Positions 1-9,067 of a stretch of 64,000 nt of DNA are shown here, one piece after another (position 1 is the first letter of the stretch; each line of letters begins with the position of its first letter). The notes under the pieces were generated by a model, which was not told the DNA's origin, made no database searches, and worked only from the letters and a program-made list of their open reading frames with translations. Both the position numbers and the translations under genes were made by a program. The stretch spans positions 558,001-622,000 of the forward strand of contig CAWCJL010000008.1 of the NCBI GenBank assembly GCA_963795775.1, written 5' to 3'. This DNA comes from CAWCJL01 sp963795775 (GTDB taxonomy: Bacteria > Acidobacteriota > Terriglobia > Terriglobales > Acidobacteriaceae).

Positions 1-843
1 CCGCTCGCCTTCATCTTTGGAGGGCCCGTATCCGCCCTGCTGCTACACATGCATCCCGGGGGCTTGCTCCGTAACTGGCAGTGGATGTTTCTCGTCGAGG
101 GCCTGCTGGCAGTTGCTGTCGGGATATGGTCTTTCTGGTATCTCGATAACAAGCCTTCCGACGCGCAGTGGCTTCCGGCGGACGAGAAGAGCGCACTCAG
201 CGAAGTGCTGGCGCGGGAAGAGCAGGACCGCCGCGCTCACCGCCCCGCAGAGATATTTCCCATGCTGCGGGATCTACGCGTGCTGCACTTCGCGCTCATT
301 TACTTCCTCATCCAGATGAGCGTATACGGTGCTGTTTTCTATTTACCCAGCGAGGTATCTGCCATCCTGCATCGGTCCGGCGGATGGCAGACGGCCGCTG
401 TCTCGGCCGTTCCGTGGATATGCGCACTCGTAGCAGCTTTATGGCTGCCCCGTTTTGCGGATCGCACCGGCAGACACCGGCTTCTGACAGCACTCACGCT
501 GCTGGTGGCCGGTTGCGCGAGCGCCAGCTTTCCCGTGCTGGGGGCCAGAGCAGGCATCTGCGCGCTGTCCATCGCCGTTTCGGGATTCATCGCCGCTCAG
601 CCGCTCTTCTGGAGCTTCCCGACAAGTTACCTCTCCGGTCGCGCCGCGGCTGCCGGTCTGGCCTTGATAAACACCATCGGCAATCTCGGGGGATTCTTTG
701 CACCGAACATGAAGTTCTGGGGAGACAACAATTTCCAGTCACCGCGAGCGGGTGTCTGGCTGTTAGCCGGCCTGACGCTCGCCGGCGCAGTTCTGGCTGG
801 TGCCATGAAGCAGCCGCAGGCCGATCGCCCCAAAGATGCCTGA
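1..843 (+). CDS. MFS transporter, C-terminal part (5' end outside window)
   Basis: The reading frame is open from base 1, so the start lies upstream of the window; about 280 codons are visible. The product is very hydrophobic, with alternating membrane segments and short basic loops. A loop with 'PRFADRTGRHR' (near base 450) matches the major facilitator inter-helix motif between helices 8 and 9. The helix with 'QPLFWSFPTSYLSGRAAAAGLALINTIG' character, split here as QPLFWSFPTSYL then SGRAAAAG, is typical of the anion:cation symporter (ACS) branch, which carries tartrate, glucarate, hydroxyphenylacetate or similar organic anions. The substrate cannot be told from this half. It ends 25 bases before the convergent thiL stop. 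Confidence 0.85.
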   Translation, partial: PLAFIFGGPVSALLLHMHPGGLLRNWQWMFLVEGLLAVAVGIWSFWYLDNKPSDAQWLPADEKSALSEVLAREEQDRRAHRPAEIFPMLRDLRVLHFALIYFLIQMSVYGAVFYLPSEVSAILHRSGGWQTAAVSAVPWICALVAALWLPRFADRTGRHRLLTALTLLVAGCASASFPVLGARAGICALSIAVSGFIAAQPLFWSFPTSYLSGRAAAAGLALINTIGNLGGFFAPNMKFWGDNNFQSPRAGVWLLAGLTLAGAVLAGAMKQPQADRPKDA

Positions 844-867
844 GGCCCCGTCGTCGTTCGGCCCGGT

Positions 868-1935
868 TCAGAAGTGCTCCCAGCCGCCGGGCAGGAGGGG
901 CTCACGCTTGCCTCCGCGAATCAGTGTGACCCTCGGCTGTCCACGCCGCTTCCGCACCATCCGCCCAATGGAGTGCACCTCCACCCCGCCGAGCCGGGCA
1001 GGAAGCTTCGCTGCCGGATCTGCTGTGAACAGGAGTTCGTAATCGTCGCCGCCATGAAGTGCATCGGCGATCGTCGCCCCTGCCCCCAAGGGCAGCGCGT
1101 CCGCGTCTACCTCAGCAGCTAAACCCGACGCCTCGCAAAGGTGTAGCAGATCCACCGACAACCCGTCGCTGACGTCAATAGACGCCCTCGCCAGTCGCCG
1201 TGCCGCAAGCTGCAGCCCGGCGGCAACGCGAGGCTCGGGAAAGAAATGCGGATGCGCGGTGCTTGCCTCCAGCACACGCTGGAAGCGGGGCGGATGTGCT
1301 TCCAGCGCGCGCAGCTCGGCCGCCGCTCCGCCAAGCGTCCCGGTCACATAGAGGGTGTCGCCAGCCTGCGCGCCCGAGCGCAGGAGCGCCCTGCCCTGCC
1401 GCACCGCACCCAGCACCACGATATCGGCCGCAGCCTTCGGCGACGCTCCGGCACTCCGGTCACCCGGCACCTGCGCCAGGTCTCCCCCCGCAAGCGGGAC
1501 ACTGTAGCGATCAGCCAGGAGGAGCAGCCCGTCATAGAAGCGCTCCACCCAGGTCTTGCTGTTCCCGTTGGACCCCGGCCAGCCCTTGCGGCCGCCACCC
1601 AGTTGCGTAAAGACCGCCGGCACCGCCAGCGAAAGAAAGACGGCGACCGGCCGCGCGCCCATCGCCGCCACGTCACTTAGGCCGCGCGCCAGGCACTTGT
1701 GCCCCACTGCGTCCGGCGGATGCCATGCGCGGCGAAAATGCACGTCCTCGAGCGAGAAATCCGTGGTGACCACCAATTCCTCGCCCGTGCGCAGACGCAA
1801 CACCGCTGCATCGTCGCCGATCCCGACGCGCAACTCACGGCCGCGCGCCGCGCCGGCCCGCGCGGATTTTCCCGCCCGCGCCCGTATCGTCTGCAAGAGC
1901 CGCCGCTCGCCTTGCCCCATCGTGCGAGGATACAA
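868..1935 (-). CDS. thiL: Thiamine-monophosphate kinase ThiL
   Basis: Phosphorylates thiamine monophosphate with ATP to give thiamine diphosphate, the last step of cofactor biosynthesis in the cytosol. The N-terminal ATP/Mg motif 'VGIGDDAAVL' (near residues 38-47) and 'TTDFSLEDVHFR' (near 58-69) are the metal- and substrate-binding loops of the ThiL/PurM fold. 'LARGLSDVAAMGARP' and the later 'SIDVSDGLSVDL' and 'GGDDYELLF' segments complete the family signature. The 355-residue length is normal for the family. An alternative start six codons in (MGQGERRL) is possible. The small zinc-ribbon gene lies 30 bases upstream on the same strand and is probably co-transcribed. Confidence 0.93.
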   Translation of the reverse strand: MYPRTMGQGERRLLQTIRARAGKSARAGAARGRELRVGIGDDAAVLRLRTGEELVVTTDFSLEDVHFRRAWHPPDAVGHKCLARGLSDVAAMGARPVAVFLSLAVPAVFTQLGGGRKGWPGSNGNSKTWVERFYDGLLLLADRYSVPLAGGDLAQVPGDRSAGASPKAAADIVVLGAVRQGRALLRSGAQAGDTLYVTGTLGGAAAELRALEAHPPRFQRVLEASTAHPHFFPEPRVAAGLQLAARRLARASIDVSDGLSVDLLHLCEASGLAAEVDADALPLGAGATIADALHGGDDYELLFTADPAAKLPARLGGVEVHSIGRMVRKRRGQPRVTLIRGGKREPLLPGGWEHF

Positions 1936-1965
1936 AACTCCGCGTTCGCGGGCAGGGGGCGACCC

Positions 1966-2187
1966 CTAGCTGTCTTTGCGATAAAGAAGATCGCGGATGG
2001 CGCGCCGTCTCGCTTCGTTGGCTTCGCTCTCCGCCTGGCGTTCGACCGCGTCCAGGCGACGCGTGGAGCCGGTCTCTTCGGACTCGGGGGTGCTGCACTC
2101 CGGGCAGCGGTTGGCGAAGCCGGGCTTGTCCGGCCTAAGCTCGAATTCTTCGGAACAAACGACGCAGGTTTTGATGGGAAAGGCCAT
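1966..2187 (-). CDS. Small zinc-ribbon protein
   Basis: A 73-residue protein beginning MAFPIKTCVVCSEEF. Two cysteine pairs, CVVC near residue 8 and CPEC near residue 28, form a likely zinc ribbon. The C-terminal half is charged, helical and Arg/Glu-rich (ERQAESEANEARRRA). The open frame extends upstream, but that part is Arg-rich and lacks family character, so the internal ATG at 2187 was chosen; there is no strong ribosome site in front of it. It sits 30 bases ahead of thiL in the same direction. Function unknown: it could bind nucleic acid or protein. The cysteines are visible; the zinc-ribbon role is inferred. Confidence 0.7.
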   Translation of the reverse strand: MAFPIKTCVVCSEEFELRPDKPGFANRCPECSTPESEETGSTRRLDAVERQAESEANEARRRAIRDLLYRKDS

Positions 2188-2548
2188 GCTGTGTTCATGG
2201 TAGCGGCAGGCTGAGCGCTGCTCAACCCCCGCTCGCCGCGTCGTTTGCCGCCGGGGCGCCGCGGTGCTGGCCGCATTGCCTCTTGCGCGCACAAAGGCAA
2301 ATTTCCAGGAAAACCGGCCTTGTCCCTGCGGCAGCCATAGTCAGCGGAGGACGATTAAGGTAGGCTGGTTTTGCGCCAATTTACACGCCGGTTTACCGGG
2401 TGTTGGCAATTTCTACAACTCTTGTGCGGTTGCTGCGCCGGGGCTGGTTTGTTAGCCTTGAAATGAGATTCAGCAAAGTCCATTGGCCGCCTGCATTGCG
2501 CTTGAGCGCCGCGGTCTTCGGACATCTTTGTTCCGCAGGGGATCGTAC

Positions 2549-3505
2549 TTGCGTCGAAACTACTACATCGTATTCGTGGCACGGGAAGAGGACGGGCGAT
2601 TGCGCAAGATCCCGGTCCCGCTCCACTACGCCTACATTTTCCTGGCCGCCGCCGTGGTCGGCATGTTCACCATCACCGGCATGGCTGGTTCCTACAGCCG
2701 TATGCTGCTCAAGACCGCGCATTACAACCAGGTCCGCTCCGAGAAGGAAGCGCTGCGCAACGACTACCTGCATATGGAGCAGGTGGCCAAGGCCAAGGAT
2801 ATCCAGGCCGCCTCGCTCGGGTCGCTGGCCAGCGAAGTGACCGCGCTCTATGGGTTGCGTCAGAGCAGGCTCACCAAGTCCACCCCCACGCTGCCCACTG
2901 CCAGCGCAGATGCGGGAGACGGTCTCACGCAACAGCAGTACGCACGTTCCATCGACCAGTTTTATGCCCTGCGTACCTCCGCGCTGGACGGCCATGTGCG
3001 CCGCAGTCTCGAACCCGGCTTCGGTTTTGGCAGCAGCTCTGCATGGGGCACGCTCAATGACGCTCCTTCCCTGTGGCCGGTACAGGGGCCGATTACAAGT
3101 TCCTTCGGCGAACGCGAAGATCCGTTTAATGGCGAAGGCGCCTTTCACAAGGGCATCGATATTTCGGCGCTGCTCGGTCAGGCAGTCCATGCGCCGGCCG
3201 ATGGAACGGTGCTGATGGCCGGTCCCGCCAGCGGCTACGGCCGCGAGTTGATTCTCGATCACGGCCACGGCATCCGTACCATTTACGGTCACCTTTCCGG
3301 ATTTGCGGTAGTGCCCGGGCAGGACGTGAAACGCGGCGATGTGATCGGTTATGTTGGATCCGCTGGACGCTCCACCGGCCCGCATCTCCACTATGAAGTC
3401 CGCATCGGCGACGCCCCGGTCAATCCGCACAAGTACATGCGCGAAACCCTCCAGCAATTCGCCAGCACAGCGATGGCCCTCGCCACCGCCGGCGGCCTCC
3501 ACTAG
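2549..3505 (+). CDS. Membrane-anchored M23 family metallopeptidase (peptidoglycan hydrolase)
   Basis: Probable periplasmic endopeptidase cutting peptidoglycan cross-links, or an activator of such enzymes. A single membrane helix lies near residues 22-45 (YAYIFLAAAVVGMF...), followed by a coiled-coil stretch (about 50-85) and a linker. The C-terminal M23/LytM domain keeps all zinc ligands: His200 and Asp204 in 'FHKGIDI', and His279 and His281 in 'GPHLHYEV'. The TTG at 2549 is preferred because 'GCAGGGG' lies 6-10 bases upstream; a TTG at 2483 in the same frame has no such site. The membrane-coil-LytM layout resembles MepM/NlpD-type cell-wall proteins. A terminator follows directly. Confidence 0.9.
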   Translation: MRRNYYIVFVAREEDGRLRKIPVPLHYAYIFLAAAVVGMFTITGMAGSYSRMLLKTAHYNQVRSEKEALRNDYLHMEQVAKAKDIQAASLGSLASEVTALYGLRQSRLTKSTPTLPTASADAGDGLTQQQYARSIDQFYALRTSALDGHVRRSLEPGFGFGSSSAWGTLNDAPSLWPVQGPITSSFGEREDPFNGEGAFHKGIDISALLGQAVHAPADGTVLMAGPASGYGRELILDHGHGIRTIYGHLSGFAVVPGQDVKRGDVIGYVGSAGRSTGPHLHYEVRIGDAPVNPHKYMRETLQQFASTAMALATAGGLH

Positions 3506-3530
3506 CCTCCCTTCCACGCACAAAGAAAGA

Positions 3531-3552
3531 GCGCCCTCACTGGGCGCTTTTC
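3531..3552 (+). terminator. Rho-independent terminator after the M23 peptidase gene
   Basis: The stem GCGCCC (3531-3536) pairs with GGGCGC (3542-3547) around a TCACT loop and is followed by TTTTCTTTT. An A-rich stretch precedes it (CAAAGAAAGA), so it could also act weakly on the other strand. It starts 26 bases after the stop codon. Confidence 0.85.
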
Positions 3553-3843
3553 TTTTGAACACGAAGGAATGGGGACTCCGGAAAGAATGTGCTTACCGGT
3601 TTCCAGTCCGCACAAGTGGCTCCCCGATTCGCTTATTTCGCTGACTTGCCGTTTTCCTTCTTCCGGCTTCTCTGTGCCCTGTTTGATTCGATTCCAGCGC
3701 GAGGCATAAACCTTCCTGCGGCGTTAGCGAAGATTCACAGTCACCGGCTCGCATTCTGGCAAGTTCGGGCTTCCCTGTCTCCTATGCCGCCACCCAATTG
3801 AAAGTGCCCCTGATTCAGGTTCAGAAAGCGCGTTTCCGGAGAC
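3553..3843. other. Intergenic stretch without a recognisable gene
   Basis: About 290 bases between the terminator of the M23 gene and the convergent VOC gene. The short open frames here have no family character and no ribosome sites. The base composition is more AT-rich than the neighbouring genes. I see no repeat or RNA structure that I would defend. Confidence 0.5.
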
Positions 3844-4308
3844 CTATTCCGCTTCTTCCAGCTCGCTTTCTTCTGGTGCATCGGTCGGGCTCGCAAACTC
3901 GATGCGATAACCGTCAGGATCAATAAGCGGGACTACCCACAGCCCGTTACCGACGGAAGGGCGGTTCCGCGTCTGAACACCTCGTAGCTTGAACTCGCGA
4001 TAGAGTGCGAGCGCGTCTTCGCACATGAAGCTTACCGAAGCGCCTGTGCCAAGCGGTTCCTTTGGCCGACGTTGCGGCATGAACTCTTGAAGCATGATCG
4101 CGGCATGACCAAGCTCAAGCCAGCACCAGCGAACTTTGCCGTCACCGGGATATTCCCCGTCACCGTCCGGAATCCATCGGCGCTCCATGGCGAACCCCAG
4201 CCCATAGACATAGAACCGGAGAGAACTTTCCATATCAGTCACTCCAAACAAAGGCACAGCCTGCTTGACATTTGCGCTCGTGATGGTTGCTTCCATGACG
4301 GAGTCCAT
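3844..4308 (-). CDS. VOC family protein (glyoxalase/bleomycin-resistance fold)
   Basis: A 154-residue protein with one vicinal-oxygen-chelate domain. It opens with 'AVPLFGVTDMESSLRFYVYGLGF', the first beta-alpha unit of the fold (given here as two adjoining pieces, AVPLFGVTDMESSLRF and YVYGLGF). It ends with 'LIDPDGYRIEFASPT', which carries the conserved DPDG..IEF metal-site strand. Such proteins are isomerases, dioxygenases, or drug- or toxin-binding proteins; the substrate cannot be read from the sequence. The ATG at 4308 (MDSVMEAT) or the one at 4296 is the likely start, because the in-frame extension upstream looks random. It stands alone, with DUF2062 upstream. Confidence 0.85.
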   Translation of the reverse strand: MDSVMEATITSANVKQAVPLFGVTDMESSLRFYVYGLGFAMERRWIPDGDGEYPGDGKVRWCWLELGHAAIMLQEFMPQRRPKEPLGTGASVSFMCEDALALYREFKLRGVQTRNRPSVGNGLWVVPLIDPDGYRIEFASPTDAPEESELEEAE

Positions 4309-4438
4309 GATGGATGAAGGGTATATACGACATCCGCCCAAAACTTGAAGGGTGAAGTGATCAGCCCTGAGAAGTCGGCTCTCGCAGCAATGCCCGTTGC
4401 TGGATTTCTCAACGGGATTTCTCAACGGGCGAACCCGG

Positions 4439-4948
4439 CTAGTGCACCGCGGGGCGCGAACGCATCAGCGTTCGGTGGCGACGCATCAGCACCACCAGAG
4501 CGCGCCGAATGTACAGAGCGAGCAGTGGCATCGCGATCGCGGCCACAACGCCCCAGATGATGAGCGCATGCCACTCCCATTGCCAAATCTCGCGGACTAG
4601 ACGCCACGGATGATGCCCGAGATGCTCCATCTGCTGTCGGCTCAGCGGAAGGCGGCGCGTGTGAAACAGATATACGCCCAATTCGATAAATGGAACAAAC
4701 AAGAGTAAGTGCAGTGGCGCCATCGCCTGCGCGCCGATCTGCGATGCAACCTGGTTGAGACCCAACGTCCATGCAAGCATCACTACCACGAGCGTGGTGA
4801 TGCCCACGGATGGATTGATGCCGATGACCATTCCCAATGCCAGACTCCACGCCAGACGGCGGGGTGTCACACCTCCGCGTAGCAGGCGCAGCAATGGACG
4901 CAGTATTTTGCAGCGAAGGAACTCGCGGATGAACTCGGGCAGAAGCAC
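4439..4948 (-). CDS. DUF2062 domain membrane protein
   Basis: A 169-residue integral membrane protein. 'SLALGMVIGINPSVGITTL' near residues 35-53 is the hallmark of the DUF2062 family: a glycine/proline-rich helix with the IG.NPS.G pattern. Helices follow near 55-65, 72-93 and 128-147, and the C-terminus is basic. The family's role is unknown; members occur alone or fused to glycosyltransferases in envelope gene sets, so a cell-surface role is an inference. The start at 4948 (MLLPEFIREFL) gives the expected short amphipathic N-terminus. Confidence 0.85.
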   Translation of the reverse strand: MLLPEFIREFLRCKILRPLLRLLRGGVTPRRLAWSLALGMVIGINPSVGITTLVVVMLAWTLGLNQVASQIGAQAMAPLHLLLFVPFIELGVYLFHTRRLPLSRQQMEHLGHHPWRLVREIWQWEWHALIIWGVVAAIAMPLLALYIRRALVVLMRRHRTLMRSRPAVH

Positions 4949-5079
4949 GTCTTAATGTGACGCACTGCCACTGCAAGGGGGTTGTGAAAAGGAGCCAATC
5001 TCCCGCGAGGCATCCTCAAGTGGTCCTGCGCGAGCCACAACGGCCACTGTCGTCTGAGGGGTAAACGGCGGAGTAACGC

Positions 5080-5931
5080 CTACATCCCCGCCGGCCGCAA
5101 GGGCATGCCATCCTCGGAGATGGCCGCACCGGAAGACGAGTCGCGTCCTGCAGCAGACGACATCACCCGCGTCGTGCCTACCGGCCGTTCCGCCTGGAGG
5201 GGCCTGCCGGTCATTGCATGGAACTGCGCCCGGCTGATGGCCGCCACTTGGGCTGTCCCGTGAGGAACGGCGTTGAGCGTAATGGTGCGGTCGTCATAGA
5301 CCACCCCTTCGGCGCTCGGTGTTTCCGCAAACGCGACGTCCTGGCCGAAGTCGAGGTATGCGGCATGGAGTTTGAACTCCTCACTCGCGCCGTTCCAATC
5401 CAGCCCAGTGGTGAAAAAGACCTGGTATCGCCCCTGGTCGAGGTGCTCCATGGTGAATGCATCGTGCGCTTTCACGTACACCTGGCGCACACGGGTGTGA
5501 GTGCTGGCGTCTACCAGAATAATATAGGCGTCCTCGTCAGTGCGATTGATCGTCTTCAGTTTGCCCAGGCCGGTGGTTGCGCGGTCCTCGATGAAGCGCG
5601 TTCCTGTCGGCAGCGAGAGTGGTGAGGCCTGCGCGGGGATGGCGGGAGCGGTCAACACAGCGGGAACGCCGGCTGCTCCATGCATCCTGCGATGTGGCCG
5701 CGCGGCGCCGGCAGGCAAAACGGGCGGCGCTTGCTCGGCCGCGGCGTTCGACTGCGGAACCAACGTGCTGACGACTGGGTGAGTTCCTCCTTGGACGGAC
5801 TCGCTCGGCGGCGCCTTCAAACTGCGCCCGGCATAGTAGCCGAGAAAGCATAATCCCAGCAGCAGCGCGAAGCTGAAGGCTTGCAAACCACGCCAGCTAC
5901 TTCCGGACTCCGGCATTCTTTGCGATAGCAT
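5080..5931 (-). CDS. Membrane-anchored hypothetical protein
   Basis: A 283-residue protein with a single N-terminal membrane helix (about residues 14-33, AFSFALLLGLCFLGYYAG), a Pro/Ala-rich linker to about residue 100, and a folded C-terminal domain with 'TGLGKLKTINRTDEDAYIIL' and 'FFTTGLDWN' segments that looks like a beta-rich extracellular domain. The ATG at 5931 was chosen because AGGAAG lies 8 bases upstream; the longer in-frame extension encodes cysteine-rich sequence without family character. I do not recognise a named family. The tail after residue 240 is low-complexity and probably disordered. It is a single gene between DUF2062 and gatB. Confidence 0.75.
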   Translation of the reverse strand: MLSQRMPESGSSWRGLQAFSFALLLGLCFLGYYAGRSLKAPPSESVQGGTHPVVSTLVPQSNAAAEQAPPVLPAGAARPHRRMHGAAGVPAVLTAPAIPAQASPLSLPTGTRFIEDRATTGLGKLKTINRTDEDAYIILVDASTHTRVRQVYVKAHDAFTMEHLDQGRYQVFFTTGLDWNGASEEFKLHAAYLDFGQDVAFAETPSAEGVVYDDRTITLNAVPHGTAQVAAISRAQFHAMTGRPLQAERPVGTTRVMSSAAGRDSSSGAAISEDGMPLRPAGM

Positions 5932-6166
5932 AGCGACGCTTCCTGGGCACAGCCGCCGTCCTGTTCCCGGGGCATGCACGCAACGAGTATAGAAGCACTT
6001 CCCGCGCTTTGGGGAGTGAGAAAGGTCACATTCGTTGCATGACCACGGCACATTTTCGGCCACAATTCAGTGAAAAGCCCTTACTTCTGGCTGGCTTTTC
6101 CCATAATGGAACCCTGGCCGTCGCACACCCGAACCGAAACATCACGGGACGCGGGGGCGGGGCTTC

Positions 6167-7645
6167 CTACGCGTCCAGCTTTCTGGTCACCAGTTCATTC
6201 AGCAATGCCGGATTCGCTTGTCCCTTGGAAGCCCGCATTACCTGCCCGACAAAGAACGCCGCCACCGTTTTCTTTCCGCTGCGGTACTGCTCCACCTGCT
6301 TGGGATTGGCCGCGATCACCTCATCGATGAGCTTCTCCAGCGCCGCCGGATCGGAGATCTGCTGCGGCTTTTCCCGCTCGTACACAACGCTGAAGTCTTC
6401 GCCCTTGGCAAAGGCTGAATCGAAGAGCCCCTTCAACTGCTTGCTCGACAACTCGCCCGTCTCCGCCAAGTTGGCAGCCAACACTAAGCCGTCCATGGTC
6501 ACTGGCGATTGCTCCAGCTCCAGACCTGCGGCCCGGAGCCGGCCCATCAGCTCGCTCTGCACTAGGTTCGCCACGCGCCGCGGATTCTTCGCCCGCCTCG
6601 CCGCAGCCTCAAACCGGTCGGCAAACTCGCGCGTGGCTGTCAGGGAAGCGGCATCTTGCGCGCTGATTTCGTACTCCGCGATCATGCGCTCCCGGCGCGC
6701 CTCCGGCAGTTCCGGCATGGCCTCCAGAATGCGGTGCTTCCATTCTTCTGACACGGTGAGCGGCGGCAGATCCGGCTCCGGGAAATACCGATAATCGTGG
6801 GCCTGCTCCTTGGAGCGCATGGGATAGGTTCGGCCCTCGGCAGCATTCCAAAGCCGGGTCTCCTGCACCACGCGGCCGCCGCTCTCGATCAGTTCTACCT
6901 GCCGCTCAATCTCGTATTCCAGAGCCGCGCGGATGAAACGGAAACTGTTGACGTTTTTCACCTCCGCCTTGGTCCCGAACCGTTCCTGCCCCAGCGGTCG
7001 CACGCTCACATTGGCATCGCAGCGCAGTGATCCTTCCTCCATATTGCAGTCGCTCACGCCGGTGTAGAGCAGGATCTCCTTCAACTTGGTCAGATACTCG
7101 TAGGCCTCGTCCGGCGTGCGGATGTCGGGCTCGCTCACGATCTCGACCAGCGGCGTGCCGCAGCGGTTCAGGTCCACATAGGTGCGCGTGGCCGAATCGG
7201 CGAAGCCGTCGTGGAGGCTCTTGCCTGCGTCCTCTTCCATGTGCAGCCGGGTGATGCCGATACGTTTCGGGCCGCTGGTCGCGTTCACCTCGATCCAGCC
7301 ATTTTCCGCCAGGGGCTGGTCGTACTGCGATATTTGGTAACCCTTCGGCGAGTCGGGGTAGAAGTAGTTCTTCCGGGCAAATACCGAGCGTTCGTTCACC
7401 CGGCAATTCAGCGCCGTGGCTGCCAGCACAGCGAACTCGACCGCTCGCTCGTTCAGCACCGGCAACGCCCCGGGCAGCCCCAGGCAGACAGGGCAGACCT
7501 GCGTGTTGGGCGCGGAGCCAAAACGCGTGGAACAGGCGCAGAAGGCCTTGGTTTTGGTCAAAAGCTGGACATGAACCTCTAGGCCAATGACCGGCTCATA
7601 CTTCGCCAGGGCCGCGGAACCGATAGGAGCAAGCGTGGCCGCCAT
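6167..7645 (-). CDS. gatB: Asp-tRNA(Asn)/Glu-tRNA(Gln) amidotransferase subunit B
   Basis: Subunit of the GatCAB complex, which converts mischarged Glu-tRNA(Gln) or Asp-tRNA(Asn) into the correct Gln- or Asn-tRNA. The N-terminal kinase-like domain has 'YEPVIGLEVHVQLLT' near residue 16 and the zinc cysteines in 'VCPVCLGLPG'. 'RLHMEEDAGKS' and 'DLNRCGTPLVEIVSEPD' are strict GatB signatures. The C-terminal YqeY-like tRNA-binding helical domain ends with 'KGQANPALLNELVTRKL'. The 492-residue length is typical. gatA and gatC are not adjacent, which is common outside Firmicutes. Confidence 0.97.
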   Translation of the reverse strand: MAATLAPIGSAALAKYEPVIGLEVHVQLLTKTKAFCACSTRFGSAPNTQVCPVCLGLPGALPVLNERAVEFAVLAATALNCRVNERSVFARKNYFYPDSPKGYQISQYDQPLAENGWIEVNATSGPKRIGITRLHMEEDAGKSLHDGFADSATRTYVDLNRCGTPLVEIVSEPDIRTPDEAYEYLTKLKEILLYTGVSDCNMEEGSLRCDANVSVRPLGQERFGTKAEVKNVNSFRFIRAALEYEIERQVELIESGGRVVQETRLWNAAEGRTYPMRSKEQAHDYRYFPEPDLPPLTVSEEWKHRILEAMPELPEARRERMIAEYEISAQDAASLTATREFADRFEAAARRAKNPRRVANLVQSELMGRLRAAGLELEQSPVTMDGLVLAANLAETGELSSKQLKGLFDSAFAKGEDFSVVYEREKPQQISDPAALEKLIDEVIAANPKQVEQYRSGKKTVAAFFVGQVMRASKGQANPALLNELVTRKLDA

Positions 7646-7839
7646 ATTGGCTTCATTCTACCTTGATGGAATCGCGCGATCCTAGCCTCATGACCGCGCG
7701 CGATGTGCCGATGAAGGGATTAACGCGGCAGAAACGCGGCAGCAGGAAAGCGCACTAAAGTCACGTATCTCAGTTACTTGGGCCATAGATATGGCCGCGG
7801 TCAACTTGATATGATCGAACGACGAGACCGGAAAAATCA

Positions 7840-8925
7840 GTGGGCCAACGTATGCAGCTAGAAATTCTGTCCTCGATGGATGAAGTAGCCCGGCTGGCTC
7901 CGGCCGCCGCCTTGCTGGCACAGTCCACCATCGAGCAGCCCGATGCGACGTACACACCCGACTATTTCCTTCCCCGTGTCGGGGCTTCTCGCCTGCCACG
8001 TGTGGTCACCTGCTCGGAAAATGGAAAACTGGTAGGCGTTCTGTACGCCGACGAGTTGTGCATCTTTGGCGTGCGCACGGGCTTCGCTTTTGGCGGCGAC
8101 CACTGTGGCCGGGGACTCGTTCTGGCGGCGGCGGAACGTGAAGCCGAAGTCGTGGCAACGGCCTGCCAACATCTGATGGCGAACGGTATCCATGCCATCC
8201 GCTTCTATTGGCGCGCCAGCGGCCGGGAGACGATTCCAGTGCTTCCCCTCCATGCTTCCGGAGTCAAGGTCTGGTGTTCGTCGCAGTACCGGGAAGAGGG
8301 TGACTGGCTCCAGCTTGCACCCACTTACGAGGAGTTTCTAACTCGGCTCGGCTCTCACACGCGGCGCAACATCAGGTATTACCGCAAAAAAGCGGAAGAG
8401 CAGGGGTACACCTATGTGCCGTCGCTGACCCGCGACGAATATCACGGAGCGGTGCATCGGCTGAACCAGATCGCCGACTATCCCATCGAACCCGATCGGG
8501 AGGAGCGCGACCGCCGCTTTTTCAAGCAATTCCGCCAGCCAGTGTTGGCCGGCCTGCGGGCGCCCTCCGGGGAGCTGGTTTCCGTCATCGGCGGCGTGGT
8601 CGCAGGCGAGCATCTCCACGTACTGACCCAACTGAACGATTTGTCCCTGCGCAAGCTCAGCATCTCACTGGTGCTCCGCGGCTATCTGATTGAGGACCTG
8701 ATCGCGCGCAACTTCACCTCTATCCACTTCGTCAACGGCGCCTCGGCGATGCTCGGACGCTTCTGCGAACCGGTGCTCATGCGCACGCTCTCCATCGACC
8801 GGAAGCGCTCGCTCTTCCATCCCGTCAAGCAGGCCTGCTCCCGGTTCGCCCGTGCGCTGAAGAGCCACGGCCGCCGAGTGCCCGTTCGCCTGCAGTATCT
8901 CGTCGGCAGTTACATGGTGAGCTAG
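7840..8925 (+). CDS. GNAT-fold acyltransferase, BioF2-like (FemAB/CelD type)
   Basis: A 361-residue cytosolic protein. The middle segment 'RLGSHTRRNIRYYRKKAEEQG' (near residues 170-190; key residues are the Arg/Lys cluster) matches the start of the acetyltransferase-6/BioF2-like domain found in CelD, FemAB-like and exopolysaccharide acyl- or aminoacyl-transferases. The C-terminal part with 'LVLRGYLIEDLIARNFTSIHFVNG' (key GY.IEDLI) fits its acceptor half. The start could be the GTG at 7840 or the ATG four codons later. The acceptor is unknown; surface polysaccharide or lipid modification is an inference. It has no operon partner: gatB is divergent and GH3 lies downstream. Confidence 0.7.
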   Translation: MGQRMQLEILSSMDEVARLAPAAALLAQSTIEQPDATYTPDYFLPRVGASRLPRVVTCSENGKLVGVLYADELCIFGVRTGFAFGGDHCGRGLVLAAAEREAEVVATACQHLMANGIHAIRFYWRASGRETIPVLPLHASGVKVWCSSQYREEGDWLQLAPTYEEFLTRLGSHTRRNIRYYRKKAEEQGYTYVPSLTRDEYHGAVHRLNQIADYPIEPDREERDRRFFKQFRQPVLAGLRAPSGELVSVIGGVVAGEHLHVLTQLNDLSLRKLSISLVLRGYLIEDLIARNFTSIHFVNGASAMLGRFCEPVLMRTLSIDRKRSLFHPVKQACSRFARALKSHGRRVPVRLQYLVGSYMVS

Positions 8926-9067
8926 GGAGTTCTGCAGCACCCAGGCCCGTCACACCTCACTTCTCCACGTATATCCACCCGAGCGCATCTGCGCGCCTCG
9001 TTGCTTTTTTTGTTACGATTCCCCTCGCGATGCAGTAACCCGTTTCAGAGTTCATTGCAAGGGGACC